Source of the DNA: Geodermatophilus normandii
Lineage (GTDB): Bacteria; Actinomycetota; Actinomycetes; Mycobacteriales; Geodermatophilaceae
Reading direction: 5' to 3'
DNA length: 64,000 nt
Assembly (NCBI RefSeq): GCF_003182485.1
Contig: NZ_QGTX01000001.1
Location: 2,868,001 to 2,932,000, forward strand
The notes beneath the pieces were generated by a model. The model saw nothing but the letters and a program-made list of their open reading frames with translations. It was not told where the DNA came from and did no database searches. Each line of letters begins with the position of its first letter. The first letter of the stretch is position 1. The translations under genes and the position numbers were made by a program. Below are positions 46,192 through 55,737 of this stretch, one piece after another.

Positions 46192-47757
46192 GTGTCCCTC
46201 CTGCGATCCCCCGGACTGCGCCGCGGTCTCGTCGCCGCCACCCTCGCCGCCACCCTCGCCGCGCTCTCGCTGAGCACCGCGGCGCCCGCGCTCGCCGGGC
46301 CCGGCGGGAACGGCCGGTCCGCGCCGCTCGCCTCGGCGATCACCGCGGTCGCGGCCACCAGCGCGCCGATCACCGTCGGCGGCGAGGCGTGGACCCGGAC
46401 GACCGGCACCGTCTCCGGCGTGGTCGACCCGCGCGAGCAGGTCGCCGGGCTGGCGGGCCTCGCACGCGACGCCCGCGGCCTGGTGCCGTGGACGAGCGAG
46501 TTCGAGCTCATCGCGCCCGCCGACCCCCGCGGCAGCGACGTCGTCCTCGTCGAGGCGGAGAACCGCGGCCGCCCCGCGGTCCTCCCGTCGCTGATGGGCT
46601 TCCCGGTCACCGGCGACACCACCCCCGACGGCGCCGTCTACCCCGCCGGCCTCGGCAACGGCTGGCTCGCCGGCCAGGACCTGTCCTACGCGCGGGTGCA
46701 GTGGGAGACCGCCATCTCCGCCGGTGTGCCCGCCTCGGCCCAGGGCGTCGGCGAGGTGATCGTGCGCGACTTCGGCCGGCTCCTGCGGGGCGCCGCACCG
46801 CGGCCGTCCGGCCCGGCGCTACCGGTCTACCGCGCCGCGGTGCTGGCCGGCATCAGCCAGAGCGCCTGGTTCGTCGACACCCTCGTCGCCGAGGGCTTCA
46901 ACGTCGACGACCGCACCGGCCGGGGGGTCTTCGACGCCGCGATCGCCGTCTCCGGCGCCGGCAACTGGCTGGCGATCAACCAGCTCGCCGGCGGCGCGGC
47001 ACAGCGGCCCTACGTGCTCGAGGACGGCGTCCCGCTCACCCACGACCAGATCCTCACCCGGCGGAAGAGCGACCCGCTGTTCGTCGACGTCGCCACCTAC
47101 ACCGACTACCACCGGCTGCGCGCCAGCGTCACCGCCGAGGCTGAGCGCCCCCGCGGCGTCGTCCGCTACGACTGGCCGGCCCCGCACGCCGGCGTCGCCG
47201 CCTACCCCGACACCGTCGTCTTCGGGGCGCTGCAGTGCAACGGCGGGGTCCCCGTCCCGCGCAACCCGATCTCCTACACCCCGTACCTGCGCACGATCGT
47301 CGCCGACGTCGTCGCGGTCGTGCGCCACCCGGGCCAGGGCGACCGGCGGCTCCTCCCGCCGTCGGCGACGTTCGCGCTGCAGCCGGCGCCGGCGGGGGAC
47401 CGGGCGTCGTTCAACGACCTGCCCGGTGTCGCCCTGCAGGTCCCGCGGACCGACCCGGTCACCGCGCAGCCGCTGGGCGGGGTGCGCTTCCCCGACGCCG
47501 TCGTCCCGCTCGGCCGGCCGGTCCCGGTGGCACTGTCGCCGGTCGGCACGACGTCGATCACCGACGTCTGCGGCAACTGGGGCGGGTGGCAGCCGTTCTC
47601 CGCGGCGGAGCTCGCCCAGCGCTACGGCTCGGTCGACGGGTACCTCGCGCAGTACGCCGCCGCGGTCGACGCCCAGGTCCGCGACGGCCACCTCGACGAG
47701 AGCGAGCGGGCCGGGATGCTGGCCGCCGCCCGGACCGCCTACCTGGCCGCGCGCTAG
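46192..47757 (+). CDS. secreted alpha/beta-hydrolase-domain protein
   Basis: The 521-residue protein starts at GTG 46192 (AAGGAG). The signal peptide runs to about residue 36 (LSTAAPALA). The fold resembles the 'alpha/beta hydrolase domain' family of large secreted proteins: VVLVEAENRGRP, GLGNGWLAGQDLSYARVQWE, the putative nucleophile elbow AGISQSAWFV, GNWLAINQL, and GNWGGWQPF near the C-terminus. The substrate is unknown. It has its own terminator and is probably monocistronic. Confidence 0.8.
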   Translation: MSLLRSPGLRRGLVAATLAATLAALSLSTAAPALAGPGGNGRSAPLASAITAVAATSAPITVGGEAWTRTTGTVSGVVDPREQVAGLAGLARDARGLVPWTSEFELIAPADPRGSDVVLVEAENRGRPAVLPSLMGFPVTGDTTPDGAVYPAGLGNGWLAGQDLSYARVQWETAISAGVPASAQGVGEVIVRDFGRLLRGAAPRPSGPALPVYRAAVLAGISQSAWFVDTLVAEGFNVDDRTGRGVFDAAIAVSGAGNWLAINQLAGGAAQRPYVLEDGVPLTHDQILTRRKSDPLFVDVATYTDYHRLRASVTAEAERPRGVVRYDWPAPHAGVAAYPDTVVFGALQCNGGVPVPRNPISYTPYLRTIVADVVAVVRHPGQGDRRLLPPSATFALQPAPAGDRASFNDLPGVALQVPRTDPVTAQPLGGVRFPDAVVPLGRPVPVALSPVGTTSITDVCGNWGGWQPFSAAELAQRYGSVDGYLAQYAAAVDAQVRDGHLDESERAGMLAAARTAYLAAR

Positions 47758-47782
47758 CCGCCGCGCAGGTCCCGCACGCGAG

Positions 47783-47814
47783 CGAGGGGCGCCCGGGAAC
47801 CCGGGCGCCCCTCG
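47783..47814 (+). terminator. 15-bp hairpin terminator
   Basis: CGAGGGGCGCCCGGG (47783-47797) pairs with CCCGGGCGCCCCTCG (47800-47814) around AA, 26 bases past the hydrolase stop, and is followed by TGCGTTCCCCTCT. Confidence 0.85.
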
Positions 47815-47864
47815 TGCGTTCCCCTCTGTGACTCCGCCGGGACCGGTCAGCCGTGCCCGCGGAA

Positions 47865-47968
47865 CCGTGGAGGGGAGTATCCCGCTCGCGGTGGCGTCGT
47901 CAACACGGGTGGAGACACCCCGGCGCCATCGGCCGGTCGCTGAAGGCGCCGGTGGGAGAGACCTCCGG
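47865..47968 (+). ncRNA. yybP-ykoY (Mn2+) riboswitch upstream of terC
   Basis: The 5' block GGAGGGGAGTATCCC (47870 on), the middle GGTGGCGTCGTCAACACG, GAAGGCGCC and the closing GGGAGAGACCTCCGG (to 47968) follow the yybP-ykoY aptamer as found before actinobacterial terC genes. P1 forms between GGAGG at the 5' end and CCTCC at the 3' end. Confidence 0.85.
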
Positions 47969-47996
47969 TGCTGACAGCTGCCAGTCGACCGGAGGT
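47961..47996 (+). promoter_or_regulatory. Shine-Dalgarno-sequestering hairpin (riboswitch expression platform)
   Basis: ACCTCCGGT (47961-47969) is an exact complement of ACCGGAGGT (47988-47996), which holds the terC ribosome-binding site. ACCTCC also closes aptamer helix P1. Metal binding would keep it in P1 and free the Shine-Dalgarno, giving an ON switch at translation. Confidence 0.75.
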
Positions 47997-48002
47997 ACTC
48001 GC

Positions 48003-49109
48003 ATGGACGTCCCCTTCTGGGTGTGGGCGATCACCGTCGCCGCCATCATGGCCATGATCGTCTTCGACTTCGTCGGTCACGTGCGCACACCGCACGCGCC
48101 GTCGCTGCGCGAGGCGGCGACCTGGTCGGCGGTCTACGTCGCCGTCGCCGTCCTCTTCGGCATCGGCGTCTGGCTCTTCGCCGGCGGTCAGTACGGCGGG
48201 GAGTACTTCGCCGGCTACATCACCGAGAAGAGCCTGTCGGTCGACAACCTCTTCGTCTTCGTGCTGATCATGGCCAGCTTCGCGGTGCCCCGGGAGCTGC
48301 AGCAGAAGGTGCTGCTGTTCGGCATCGCCTTCGCGCTCGTCCTGCGCACCGTCTTCATCCTCCTCGGCGCCGCGGCGATCGAGAACTTCAGCTGGGTCTT
48401 CTACCTGTTCGGCGCGTTCCTCATCTACACCGCGATCGCGCAGGCCCGCGCCGGCGGCGGGGAGGACGAGGAGTTCACCGAGAACGCCTTCCTCCGGCTG
48501 ACCCGCCGGATCATCCCGACGACCGACGAGTACCACGGCGACCGGATGACCACGAAGCTCGCCGGCAAGCGCTACATCACCCCGCTGGCCATCGCGCTGG
48601 TCGCCATCGGCAGCGCCGACATCCTCTTCGCCGTCGACTCGATCCCGGCCATCTTCGGGCTGACCGAGGAGACGTTCCTCGTCTTCGCCGCCAACGCGTT
48701 CTCCCTGCTGGGCCTGCGACAGCTCTTCTTCCTCATCGACGGCCTGCTCGACCGGCTGGTCTACCTGCACTACGGCCTGGCGGTGATCCTCGGCTTCATC
48801 GGGATCAAGCTGCTCATCCACGCGCTGCACGAGAACGAGCTGCCCTTCGTCAACGGCGGCGAGCACGTCACGTTCGTGCCGGAGATCCCGACCTGGCTGT
48901 CGCTGTCGGTCATCGTCGTCACCCTGTTCGTCACCACGGTGGCGAGCCTGGCCCGCAGCCGGCGCGACGCCCGCGAGGCCGCCGCAGCGGGGGACGCCGG
49001 TGCGCCGGTCGCCGGGCCGGCCGCCCACCAGCCGCTCACCGCGTCCCAGCCGGAGCACGGGGCCCCCGCCGCGACGCGCGCCGAGCGGCCCGACAGCGGC
49101 TCCCGGTGA
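48003..49109 (+). CDS. TerC-family membrane protein
   Basis: The 368-residue protein starts at ATG 48003 (GGAGGT). About eight helices; EKSLSVDNLFVFVLIMASF and GSADILFAVDSIPAIFGLT are the paired acidic TerC motifs, where Asp residues in the membrane likely bind metal. TerC proteins of this type are linked to Mn2+ export and metalation of secreted enzymes. The C-terminal 45 residues are Ala/Pro-rich and cytoplasmic. It leads the Ter cluster. Confidence 0.93.
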   Translation: MDVPFWVWAITVAAIMAMIVFDFVGHVRTPHAPSLREAATWSAVYVAVAVLFGIGVWLFAGGQYGGEYFAGYITEKSLSVDNLFVFVLIMASFAVPRELQQKVLLFGIAFALVLRTVFILLGAAAIENFSWVFYLFGAFLIYTAIAQARAGGGEDEEFTENAFLRLTRRIIPTTDEYHGDRMTTKLAGKRYITPLAIALVAIGSADILFAVDSIPAIFGLTEETFLVFAANAFSLLGLRQLFFLIDGLLDRLVYLHYGLAVILGFIGIKLLIHALHENELPFVNGGEHVTFVPEIPTWLSLSVIVVTLFVTTVASLARSRRDAREAAAAGDAGAPVAGPAAHQPLTASQPEHGAPAATRAERPDSGSR

Positions 49110-49171
49110 CGCGGAGGTGACCAGCGGGCGGACGCCCGGCCACTCGTGCCGGTGAGCCTGTTGCTCCCGGT

Positions 49172-49188
49172 GATCGTGCGGCACGATC
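49172..49188. promoter_or_regulatory. 17-bp palindrome in terD promoter region
   Basis: GATCGTGC (49172-49179), one base, GCACGATC (49181-49188): a perfect dyad. TTGCTC (49161-49166) with GATCCT (49185-49190), 18 bases apart, could be -35/-10, so the dyad overlaps the -10. It is a candidate repressor site for the ter operon. Confidence 0.5.
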
Positions 49189-49360
49189 CTCGACACGTCC
49201 GCTCCGCTGGGTGCCCGACCGGCACCCCGCGCAGCGGTGCCGGGGGAACCGCGCCGGGCGCCCGCGCCCGCGCCGTCCCCCTGGCGGCGCCGGCCCGTCC
49301 GGTGTCCAGCGCAGCGGCGACCGCCGCTGCGCCCCCGACAGTGACATGGGAGTCCAACTG

Positions 49361-49942
49361 ATGGGTGTCAGCCTCTCCAAGGGCGGGAACGTCTCGCTGA
49401 CCAAGGAGGCGCCGGGCCTAACCGCGGTGAACGTCGGCCTCGGCTGGGACGTCAACACGTTCGCCGGTGGTGACTTCGACCTCGACGCCTCGGCGATCAT
49501 GCTCGACGCCGGTGGCAAGGTCACCCCCGACGACTCGGGCTTCATCTTCTTCAACAACCTGCGCAGCCCCGACGGCTCCGTCGTCCACGTCGGTGACAAC
49601 CTCACCGGCCAGGGCGAGGGCGACGACGAGGTCATCCAGGTCAACCTGGCCGGCGTCCCCCCGACGGTCGACAAGATCGTGTTCCCGGTGTCGATCTACG
49701 ACGCCGACAACCGCAAGCAGAACTTCGGCGCGGTGCGCAACGCGTTCATCCGCATCGTCAACCAGGCGAACGGCCAGGAGGTCGCCCGCTACGACCTCAC
49801 CGAGGACGCCTCGGTCGAGACCGCCATGGTCTTCGGGGAGCTCTACCGCAACGGCGCGGACTGGAAGTTCCGCGCCGTGGGCCAGGGCTACGCCTCCGGC
49901 CTGCGCGGCATCGCCCAGGACTTCGGCGTCAACGTCGGCTGA
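49361..49942 (+). CDS. TerD-family stress protein
   Basis: The 193-residue protein starts at ATG 49361 (GGAG at good spacing; ATG 49346 is an alternative). It matches TerD throughout: MGVSLSKGGNVSLTKEAPGL, GLGWDVNTF, FDLDASAIML, FIFFNNLRSPDGSVVHVGDN, NRKQNFGAVRNAFIRIVN and ARYDLTEDASVETAMVFGEL. The two conserved acidic clusters bind Ca2+. It is cytoplasmic and tied to metal and oxidative stress responses. Confidence 0.95.
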   Translation: MGVSLSKGGNVSLTKEAPGLTAVNVGLGWDVNTFAGGDFDLDASAIMLDAGGKVTPDDSGFIFFNNLRSPDGSVVHVGDNLTGQGEGDDEVIQVNLAGVPPTVDKIVFPVSIYDADNRKQNFGAVRNAFIRIVNQANGQEVARYDLTEDASVETAMVFGELYRNGADWKFRAVGQGYASGLRGIAQDFGVNVG

Positions 49943-50060
49943 TCCCCGCCGGACCCGGACGCGCACCCGCGTCCGGGCCCGGCGCCCCCCGGCGGACGGG
50001 ACGTCCCGTCCGCCGCTCCCGCCTGCCCGCACCAGCCCCCGAGAAGCCGGAGATCCCGCC

Positions 50061-50705
50061 ATGGTCGACTACACCCGCCCGAGCTCCCCGCCCCCCGGCG
50101 GTGGCCCCGTCAGCACGAGCAAGGTGACGCTCACCAAGAGCGCGCCGTCGGTCTCGCTCACCAAGGGCCGCGGCGCCGGTGGGCAGATGCGGGTGAACCT
50201 CAACTGGGAGTCCGGTCGGCGCGGGCTGTTCTCCAAGGGGTCGGCCGTCGACCTCGACCTGGGCTGCCTGTGGGAGACCGCCGACGGCAGCAAGGGCGTC
50301 GTGCAGGCGCTGGGCAACGCCTTCGGCGCGCTCGACCGCCCGCCCTACGTGCTCCTCGACGGCGACGACCGCTCGGGGGCGAAGTCCGGCGGCGAGAACC
50401 TGCTGGTCAACCTCGACCACCTCGACCAGATCCGCCGCGTGCTGGTCTTCGCCTACATCTACGAGGGCGCGCCCAACTGGGCCGCAGCCAACGGCGTCGT
50501 CACGCTGTACCCGCAGGGGGCCGCGCCGATCGAGGTGCGCCTCGACGAGCACGCGCAGGGCGCCCGCTCCTGCGCCATCGCGCTGCTGACCAACCAGGGC
50601 GGCTCGCTGACGGTGCAGCGCGAGATCCGGTACCTGCCCGGGGTCCAGCGCGACCTCGACGGCGCCTACGGCTGGGGCCTCAACTGGACGAGCGGGCGCA
50701 AGTGA
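50061..50705 (+). CDS. TerA-like tellurium-resistance family protein
   Basis: The 214-residue protein starts at ATG 50061 (GGAG). A short Pro-rich lead and a TerD-like beta-sandwich: [53 protein letters not shown] (in part), [20 protein letters not shown] and [15 protein letters not shown]. This form is usually called TerA. It sits between terD and the TerD-vWA gene on the same strand. Confidence 0.88.
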   Translation: MVDYTRPSSPPPGGGPVSTSKVTLTKSAPSVSLTKGRGAGGQMRVNLNWESGRRGLFSKGSAVDLDLGCLWETADGSKGVVQALGNAFGALDRPPYVLLDGDDRSGAKSGGENLLVNLDHLDQIRRVLVFAYIYEGAPNWAAANGVVTLYPQGAAPIEVRLDEHAQGARSCAIALLTNQGGSLTVQREIRYLPGVQRDLDGAYGWGLNWTSGRK

Positions 50706-50739
50706 CCGCCCCCGCGCTCCCCGCCTGAACGGCCGCGCA

Positions 50740-52104
50740 GTGGTCCACGTCCTCACCCGGGGCGGCAACGTCGGCCTCGCCCAGGCCGGCCTGACCGGCC
50801 CCGTCGTCGTCACGCTCACCTGGACGCCGGCTCCCGGCGTCGACGCCGACCTCTCGGCGTTCCTCACCACCGCCGCGGGGAAGGTCCGCAGCGACGCCGA
50901 CTTCGTCTTCTACAACCAGCCCAGCGGCGCCGGCGGAGCGGTGCGCCACCTCGGCAAGACCGCCCGCGGCGGCGCGACCGTCGACCAGGTCCGCATCGAC
51001 CCCGCCGCGCTGCCCGCCGACGTCGAGAAGGTCGTCATCGGCGCCTCCCTCGACGGCGCGGGCACCTTCGGCGCGCTGTCCGGGCTCGCCGTCGAGGTGG
51101 GTCCCGACGGGGGCGGGGCGGCGATCCGCTGCGAGCTCGCCGCCGGTGCCGAGACCGCGCTCGTCTTCGCCGAGGTCTACCGGCGCGGCCCGGAGTGGAA
51201 GGTGCGCGCCGTCGGGCAGGGTTTCACGAACGGCCTGGCCGGCATGGCCACCGACGTGGGCGTGAGCGTGGACGACGAGCCCGCGCCCGCCGCGCCGCCC
51301 CAGCCCCGGCCCGCGGCCCAGGCCCGGCCCGCGGCCGCGCCGGTGAGCATGGAGAAGCGCCGCCTCGTCGACCTCGAGAAGAAGCTCGCGACCTCCGCGC
51401 CGCAGATGCTCAGCCTGGTCAAGACCGCCGGTGTCAGCCTGGAGAAGCGCGGCCTGGGCGAGCACACCGCCCGCGTGGCGCTGGTCCTCGACATCTCCGG
51501 GTCGATGGCCGCGCTCTACCGCGCCGGCGCCGTGCAGCGGCTGGCCGAGCGGGTCCTCGCCCTGGGGTTGCGCTTCGACGACGACGGCGTCGTCGACGTG
51601 TTCCTCTTCGGCAAGGACGTGCACCGCCCCGAGCCCGGACTGCGCCTGGAGGGCCACCAGCAGTACATCGCCGACCTCGCGCGGCAGTACCCGCTGGAGT
51701 ACGACACCCGCTACGGCGCGGCGATGGCCGCCGTCCGGCAGGCCTACTTCGGCGACAGCCGCGAGCGCGTGGAGCCCCAGCCGGCGCAGGTGCCGGTCTA
51801 CGTCATGTTCCTGACCGACGGCGCCCCGAGCGACAAGGCCGTGGCGACCAGGCAGATCAGGTCGGCCTCGTTCGAGCCGGTGTTCTGGCAGTTCATGGGC
51901 ATCGGCCCGGAGCGGCAGTTCAGCTACCTGCAGCGACTCGACGACCTCGAGGGCCGTTACACCGACAACGCCGACTTCTTCGCCGTCTCCCAGGACGACC
52001 TGATGGGCCGCCGGCCCATCAGCGACGACGCGCTGTTCGACCGGCTCATGACCGAGTACCCCGGCTGGCTCCGGCGGGCGCGCGCCCAGGGCCTGCTCCG
52101 GTGA
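50740..52104 (+). CDS. TerD domain fused to von Willebrand A domain (TerF-like)
   Basis: The 454-residue protein starts at GTG 50740. Residues 1-180 are a TerD domain ([40 protein letters not shown], in part). An Ala/Pro linker (185-205) precedes a vWA domain with an intact [29 protein letters not shown] and [10 protein letters not shown]. It probably serves as a metal-dependent scaffold for the Ter complex. The next gene starts 24 bases after its stop. Confidence 0.92.
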   Translation: MVHVLTRGGNVGLAQAGLTGPVVVTLTWTPAPGVDADLSAFLTTAAGKVRSDADFVFYNQPSGAGGAVRHLGKTARGGATVDQVRIDPAALPADVEKVVIGASLDGAGTFGALSGLAVEVGPDGGGAAIRCELAAGAETALVFAEVYRRGPEWKVRAVGQGFTNGLAGMATDVGVSVDDEPAPAAPPQPRPAAQARPAAAPVSMEKRRLVDLEKKLATSAPQMLSLVKTAGVSLEKRGLGEHTARVALVLDISGSMAALYRAGAVQRLAERVLALGLRFDDDGVVDVFLFGKDVHRPEPGLRLEGHQQYIADLARQYPLEYDTRYGAAMAAVRQAYFGDSRERVEPQPAQVPVYVMFLTDGAPSDKAVATRQIRSASFEPVFWQFMGIGPERQFSYLQRLDDLEGRYTDNADFFAVSQDDLMGRRPISDDALFDRLMTEYPGWLRRARAQGLLR

Positions 52105-52127
52105 GTCCCCAGCAGGAGGGAACGACC

Positions 52128-53330
52128 GTGCGCCACTTCTCGTACCTGACCGACGACGAGCGCGAGCGGCTGTTCGCCGTCCCGCCCGGGGAGGTCGGCC
52201 CGGCGACGTCGCGCGGCATGCTCGCCCTCGCCCTCGGCGCGACCCTCTACAGCCCCGGCACCCGCCCGGCGCTGGACGCCGACGCCGCCCGCGCGGCCAC
52301 CGTCGGGGCCACCAGTGTGGTCTGGTGCCTGGAGGACGCCATCCCGCACGCGGCGGTCCCCGACGCCGAGGTCAACGTCGTCGCGGCGCTGCAGCGCATC
52401 TCCGCGCGCGCGGCCGCCGGGGAGCAGCCGGCGCTGCCGCTGCTGTTCGTCCGGGTGCGCTCCGCCGAGCAGATCCGCTCGATCGCGGTGGCCGCCGGGC
52501 CGGCGCTCGCCTGGCTCACCGGCTTCAGCCTGCCCAAGGCCACCGGCGCCACGCTCGCGCCGATGCTGGAGGCCATCGCCGAGGTGGGCTCGGCGACCGG
52601 GCAGCCGCTGTACGGCATGCCGATCCTGGAGACGGCCGACCTCGCCTGGCGGGAGACCCGCGCCGACGCGCTGGCCGACCTCGCCGCGGTGGTCGACGCA
52701 CACCGGGAGTCGGTGCTGTGCCTGCGGGTGGGCGGCACCGACCTGTCGGGGCTGTTCGGCCTGCGGCGGGACCGCGACACCACGATCTGGGACGTCGCCG
52801 TCGTACGCGACTGCCTCGCCGACGTGGTCAACCGGTTCACCCGCGGCGGCGACCAGGTGGTCACCGGCGCGGTGTGGGAGCACATCCCCGGCCCCCGGCT
52901 CTTCAAGCCGCAGCTGCGCTCGACGCCGTTCAGCGACCAGCGCGAGGGCGGGCTGCGGCAGCGGATGATCGCCGGCGACCTCGACGGGCTGATCCGCGAG
53001 GTGACGCTGGACAAGGCCAACGGCCTGCTCGGCAAGACCGTCATCCACCCGGCGCACGTCTCGGTGGTCAACGCGCTGCTCACCGTCTCGCGCTCGGAGT
53101 ACGACGACGCGCTCGAGATCCTCACGGCCCGCGGCCGGGGCGGCATCGCGGTGTCCACGAACGGCCGGATGAACGAGATCGGTCCGCACGCGCTGTGGGC
53201 GGAGCTGATCAGCCGCCGCGCCGCCGTCTTCGGCGTCGTCGCCGACGAGGCCGCGCTGGTCGACCTGCTCTCCACCGGGCAGCGCCGGCTGGCCGACGTC
53301 TTCGCCGGCGGGGAGGCGCAGCGCGCGTGA
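52128..53330 (+). CDS. HpcH/HpaI aldolase / citrate-lyase-beta-like protein of Ter cluster
   Basis: The 400-residue protein starts at GTG 52128 behind GGAGGG, preferred over GTG 52101, which lacks one. The TIM-barrel features are LYSPGTRPAL, VVWCLEDAIPHA, LLFVRVRSAEQI, GFSLPKA, GMPILETADLAW, LCLRVGGTDLSGLFGLRR and GKTVIHPAHVSVVNALLTVS. It belongs to the CitE-like branch found with Ter PRTases, thought to take part in building a nucleoside-like metabolite. It overlaps the PRTase start by 4 bases. Confidence 0.9.
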   Translation: MRHFSYLTDDERERLFAVPPGEVGPATSRGMLALALGATLYSPGTRPALDADAARAATVGATSVVWCLEDAIPHAAVPDAEVNVVAALQRISARAAAGEQPALPLLFVRVRSAEQIRSIAVAAGPALAWLTGFSLPKATGATLAPMLEAIAEVGSATGQPLYGMPILETADLAWRETRADALADLAAVVDAHRESVLCLRVGGTDLSGLFGLRRDRDTTIWDVAVVRDCLADVVNRFTRGGDQVVTGAVWEHIPGPRLFKPQLRSTPFSDQREGGLRQRMIAGDLDGLIREVTLDKANGLLGKTVIHPAHVSVVNALLTVSRSEYDDALEILTARGRGGIAVSTNGRMNEIGPHALWAELISRRAAVFGVVADEAALVDLLSTGQRRLADVFAGGEAQRA

Positions 53331-54613
53331 CCGCGACCGTCTCCGGTGCCGTCGACCTCGGCGGCACCGTCTCCGGCCTGCTCGAGGTCGACGTCGCCTC
53401 GCGCGACCGGTTCGCGCAGCTGTGCGGGCTGGCGCTGCGGGACAACCCGCGCCGCGCCCACCTGGTCGTCTCGCGCGTGCTGGGCAAGCACGTGCCGGTC
53501 GCGCCGGGCGCCGTCCTCGGCGCCGGGGCCGCGGTGGGCGAGGCCGTCGCCGCGATCCTGGGCGGCATCCCCGGCGACGAGGCGCCCGGCCTGGTGATCG
53601 GCTACTGCGAGACGGCGACCGGCCTCGGGCACGCCGCCGCCGACCGGCTCGGTGCCGCCTACCTGCACACCACCCGGCGGCTGCACCCCGGCGTGCCGGT
53701 GGCCGCGGCCTTCGAGGAGGAGCACTCGCACGCCGTGGCGCACGCGCTGCAGCCGGCCGGCGCGGTGCGGCTCGACGCGCCGGGACCGCTGGTCCTGGTC
53801 GACGACGAGCTCACCAGCGGCCGCACGGCGCTCAACACCGTCGCCGAGCTGCACGCCCGCTGGCCGCGGGAGCGCTACGTCGTCGCCACGCTGCTCGACG
53901 CGCGCACCCCGGCCGCCCGGGCGGCGTTCGCCGAGCGCGCGGACGCGCTGGGCGTGCGGGTCGACGTCGCCGCGGTGCTCGCCACGGAGCTGACGCTGCC
54001 GGCCGGCGTCCTCGACCGGGCCGCGGCCGCCCGCGCCGCGCTGCCCGCCGCCGCGCCGCCGCCCTCCGGCGCGCCGGGGTCCGTGGTGGCGCACGAGGGC
54101 CTGTGGCCCGCCGGGGTCCCCACCACCGCCCGGCACGGCCTGACCCCGGCCGGGAGCGCCCGCCTCGCCGGCGCCGCCGACGCCGTCGCCGCCTCCCTCG
54201 CGCCGGCCCTGGCCGGCAGCCGCGGGGTCCTCGTACTCGGCACCGAGGAGCTCATGCACGCGCCCACCGTCGTCGGCGCGCGCCTGGCCGGGCGGCTGCC
54301 CGGTGTCCCCGTCACCACCCAGTCGACCACCCGGAGCCCCGTGCACGCCGCCGACGACCCCGGCTACGCCCTGCGCCGCAGCCTGGCCTTCCCCGCGCCC
54401 GACGACCCCGCCCGTGTCTCGCGCGTGCACAACCTCGCCGACCCCGCCGCCCTCCCGGCGACCGGCCCCTGGTCGGACCTGCGCGCCGACGACGTCGTCG
54501 TCGTGGTGGACGCCCCCGCCGCCGACGCCGCACCGATGGCCGAGGCGCTGCGGCCCTTCGCCGCCCGCGCGGTGCACCTGGTGACCGTGCCGGTCGCGGA
54601 GCCGGTCGCGTGA
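53327..54613 (+). CDS. Ter-cluster phosphoribosyltransferase with C-terminal TRSP domain
   Basis: The 428-residue protein starts at GTG 53327 (GTGA overlap). The PRPP-binding loop LVLVDDELTSGRTALNTV is near residue 160, preceded by LVIGYCETATGLGHAAAD, both typical of the PRTase_2 family. The second half contains TTQSTTRSPVHA, with the TRSP motif that names the associated domain. It should join a base-like compound to phosphoribose. Neighbours on both sides overlap it by 4 bases. Confidence 0.9.
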   Translation: MTATVSGAVDLGGTVSGLLEVDVASRDRFAQLCGLALRDNPRRAHLVVSRVLGKHVPVAPGAVLGAGAAVGEAVAAILGGIPGDEAPGLVIGYCETATGLGHAAADRLGAAYLHTTRRLHPGVPVAAAFEEEHSHAVAHALQPAGAVRLDAPGPLVLVDDELTSGRTALNTVAELHARWPRERYVVATLLDARTPAARAAFAERADALGVRVDVAAVLATELTLPAGVLDRAAAARAALPAAAPPPSGAPGSVVAHEGLWPAGVPTTARHGLTPAGSARLAGAADAVAASLAPALAGSRGVLVLGTEELMHAPTVVGARLAGRLPGVPVTTQSTTRSPVHAADDPGYALRRSLAFPAPDDPARVSRVHNLADPAALPATGPWSDLRADDVVVVVDAPAADAAPMAEALRPFAARAVHLVTVPVAEPVA

Positions 54614-55737
54614 CCGCGCTCGGTGCCCGCCTGGCCCCCGCCGTCCCCGGCCGGTTCGGCTCCTACGCGCCCGAGGAGGTGACCTGGCTGCTCACCGACC
54701 TGTCGTCGGTCGCGCTCGAGCGCGGCACCGAGGACCGCGAGGAGGCCATCCAGTCGGGCACCCACTACTCGGAGATGCTGCCGGTCGAGTACCAGCCCGA
54801 CGAGGACTACCTGGCGCTGTTCACCGCCGCGCTCGAGCAGTCCGCCGGCCGGCTCGCCGACGCCGTCGCCCGCGTCGGCGAGCTGGTGTGGGACGCCGCG
54901 GCCGCGCACGGGCAGACGCCGGTCCTGGTGTCGCTGGCCCGCGCCGGGACGCCGATCGGCGTGCTGCTGCGCCGCTGGTTCCTCGCCTCGCGCGGCGTGG
55001 CCGTGCCGCACTACACCGTCTCGATCATCCGCGGCCGCGGCATCGACGAGGTGGCGCTGGCGCACGTGCTGGACCGCCACCCGGCCGCGGCGCTGCGCTT
55101 CGTCGACGGGTGGACCGGCAAGGGCGCCATCCAGCGTCAGCTCACCGAGGCCGTCGCCGCCTGGACCGCCGCGCACCCGGACGACGCCGCCCTCGACGAC
55201 CGGCTCGCCGTCCTCGCCGACCCCGGCGTCTGCACCGACCTCCACGGCACCCGCGACGACTTCCTCATCCCCAGCGCCTGCCTCAACAGCACGGTGTCCG
55301 GGCTGGTGTCCCGCACGGTCCTGCGGGAGGACCTCATCGGCCCGGGCATGTTCCACGGCGCGAAGTACTACGCCGAGCTCGCCGGCGCCGACGTCTCCGC
55401 GCTGTTCGTCGACACCGTCGCCGCCGCGTTCCCCGCCGTCCCCCCTGCCGACGACGTCCCCGCCGGCGAGCGGCGCCCGACGTGGGAGGGGTGGGCGGCG
55501 GTCGAGCGGATCGCCGCGGAGTTCGGCATCGCCGACGTCAACCTGGTCAAGCCGGGGGTGGGGGAGACGACGCGGGTGCTGCTGCGCCGGGTGCCCTGGC
55601 AGGTGCTGGTGCGGCCCGACCGCGCCGAGGACCTCCGCCACGTCGCCGCGCTCGCGCGGGCCCGCGGCGTGCCGCTGGTCGAGGTCCCCGACCTGCCGTA
55701 CTCCTGCGTCGGGCTCATCCGGCCGGTGGGCCGGTGA
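54610..55737 (+). CDS. StiP-type putative cysteine protease with PELOTA-like C-terminal domain
   Basis: The 375-residue protein starts at GTG 54610 (GTGA overlap). The main domain shows GSYAPEEVTWLLTDLS, HYSEMLPVEYQPDEDYLALF, PVLVSLARAGTPIGVLLRRW, PHYTVSIIRGRGID, FVDGWTGKGAI and LIPSACLNSTVSGLVSRTVL, as in StiP-family proteins; the sequence also recalls a PRTase-like fold. The last 75 residues (VNLVKPGVGETTRVLLRR; LARARGVPLVEVPDLPYSCVGLI, in part) resemble an L7Ae/Pelota RNA-binding domain. Biochemical activity is not established. Confidence 0.85.
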   Translation: MTALGARLAPAVPGRFGSYAPEEVTWLLTDLSSVALERGTEDREEAIQSGTHYSEMLPVEYQPDEDYLALFTAALEQSAGRLADAVARVGELVWDAAAAHGQTPVLVSLARAGTPIGVLLRRWFLASRGVAVPHYTVSIIRGRGIDEVALAHVLDRHPAAALRFVDGWTGKGAIQRQLTEAVAAWTAAHPDDAALDDRLAVLADPGVCTDLHGTRDDFLIPSACLNSTVSGLVSRTVLREDLIGPGMFHGAKYYAELAGADVSALFVDTVAAAFPAVPPADDVPAGERRPTWEGWAAVERIAAEFGIADVNLVKPGVGETTRVLLRRVPWQVLVRPDRAEDLRHVAALARARGVPLVEVPDLPYSCVGLIRPVGR

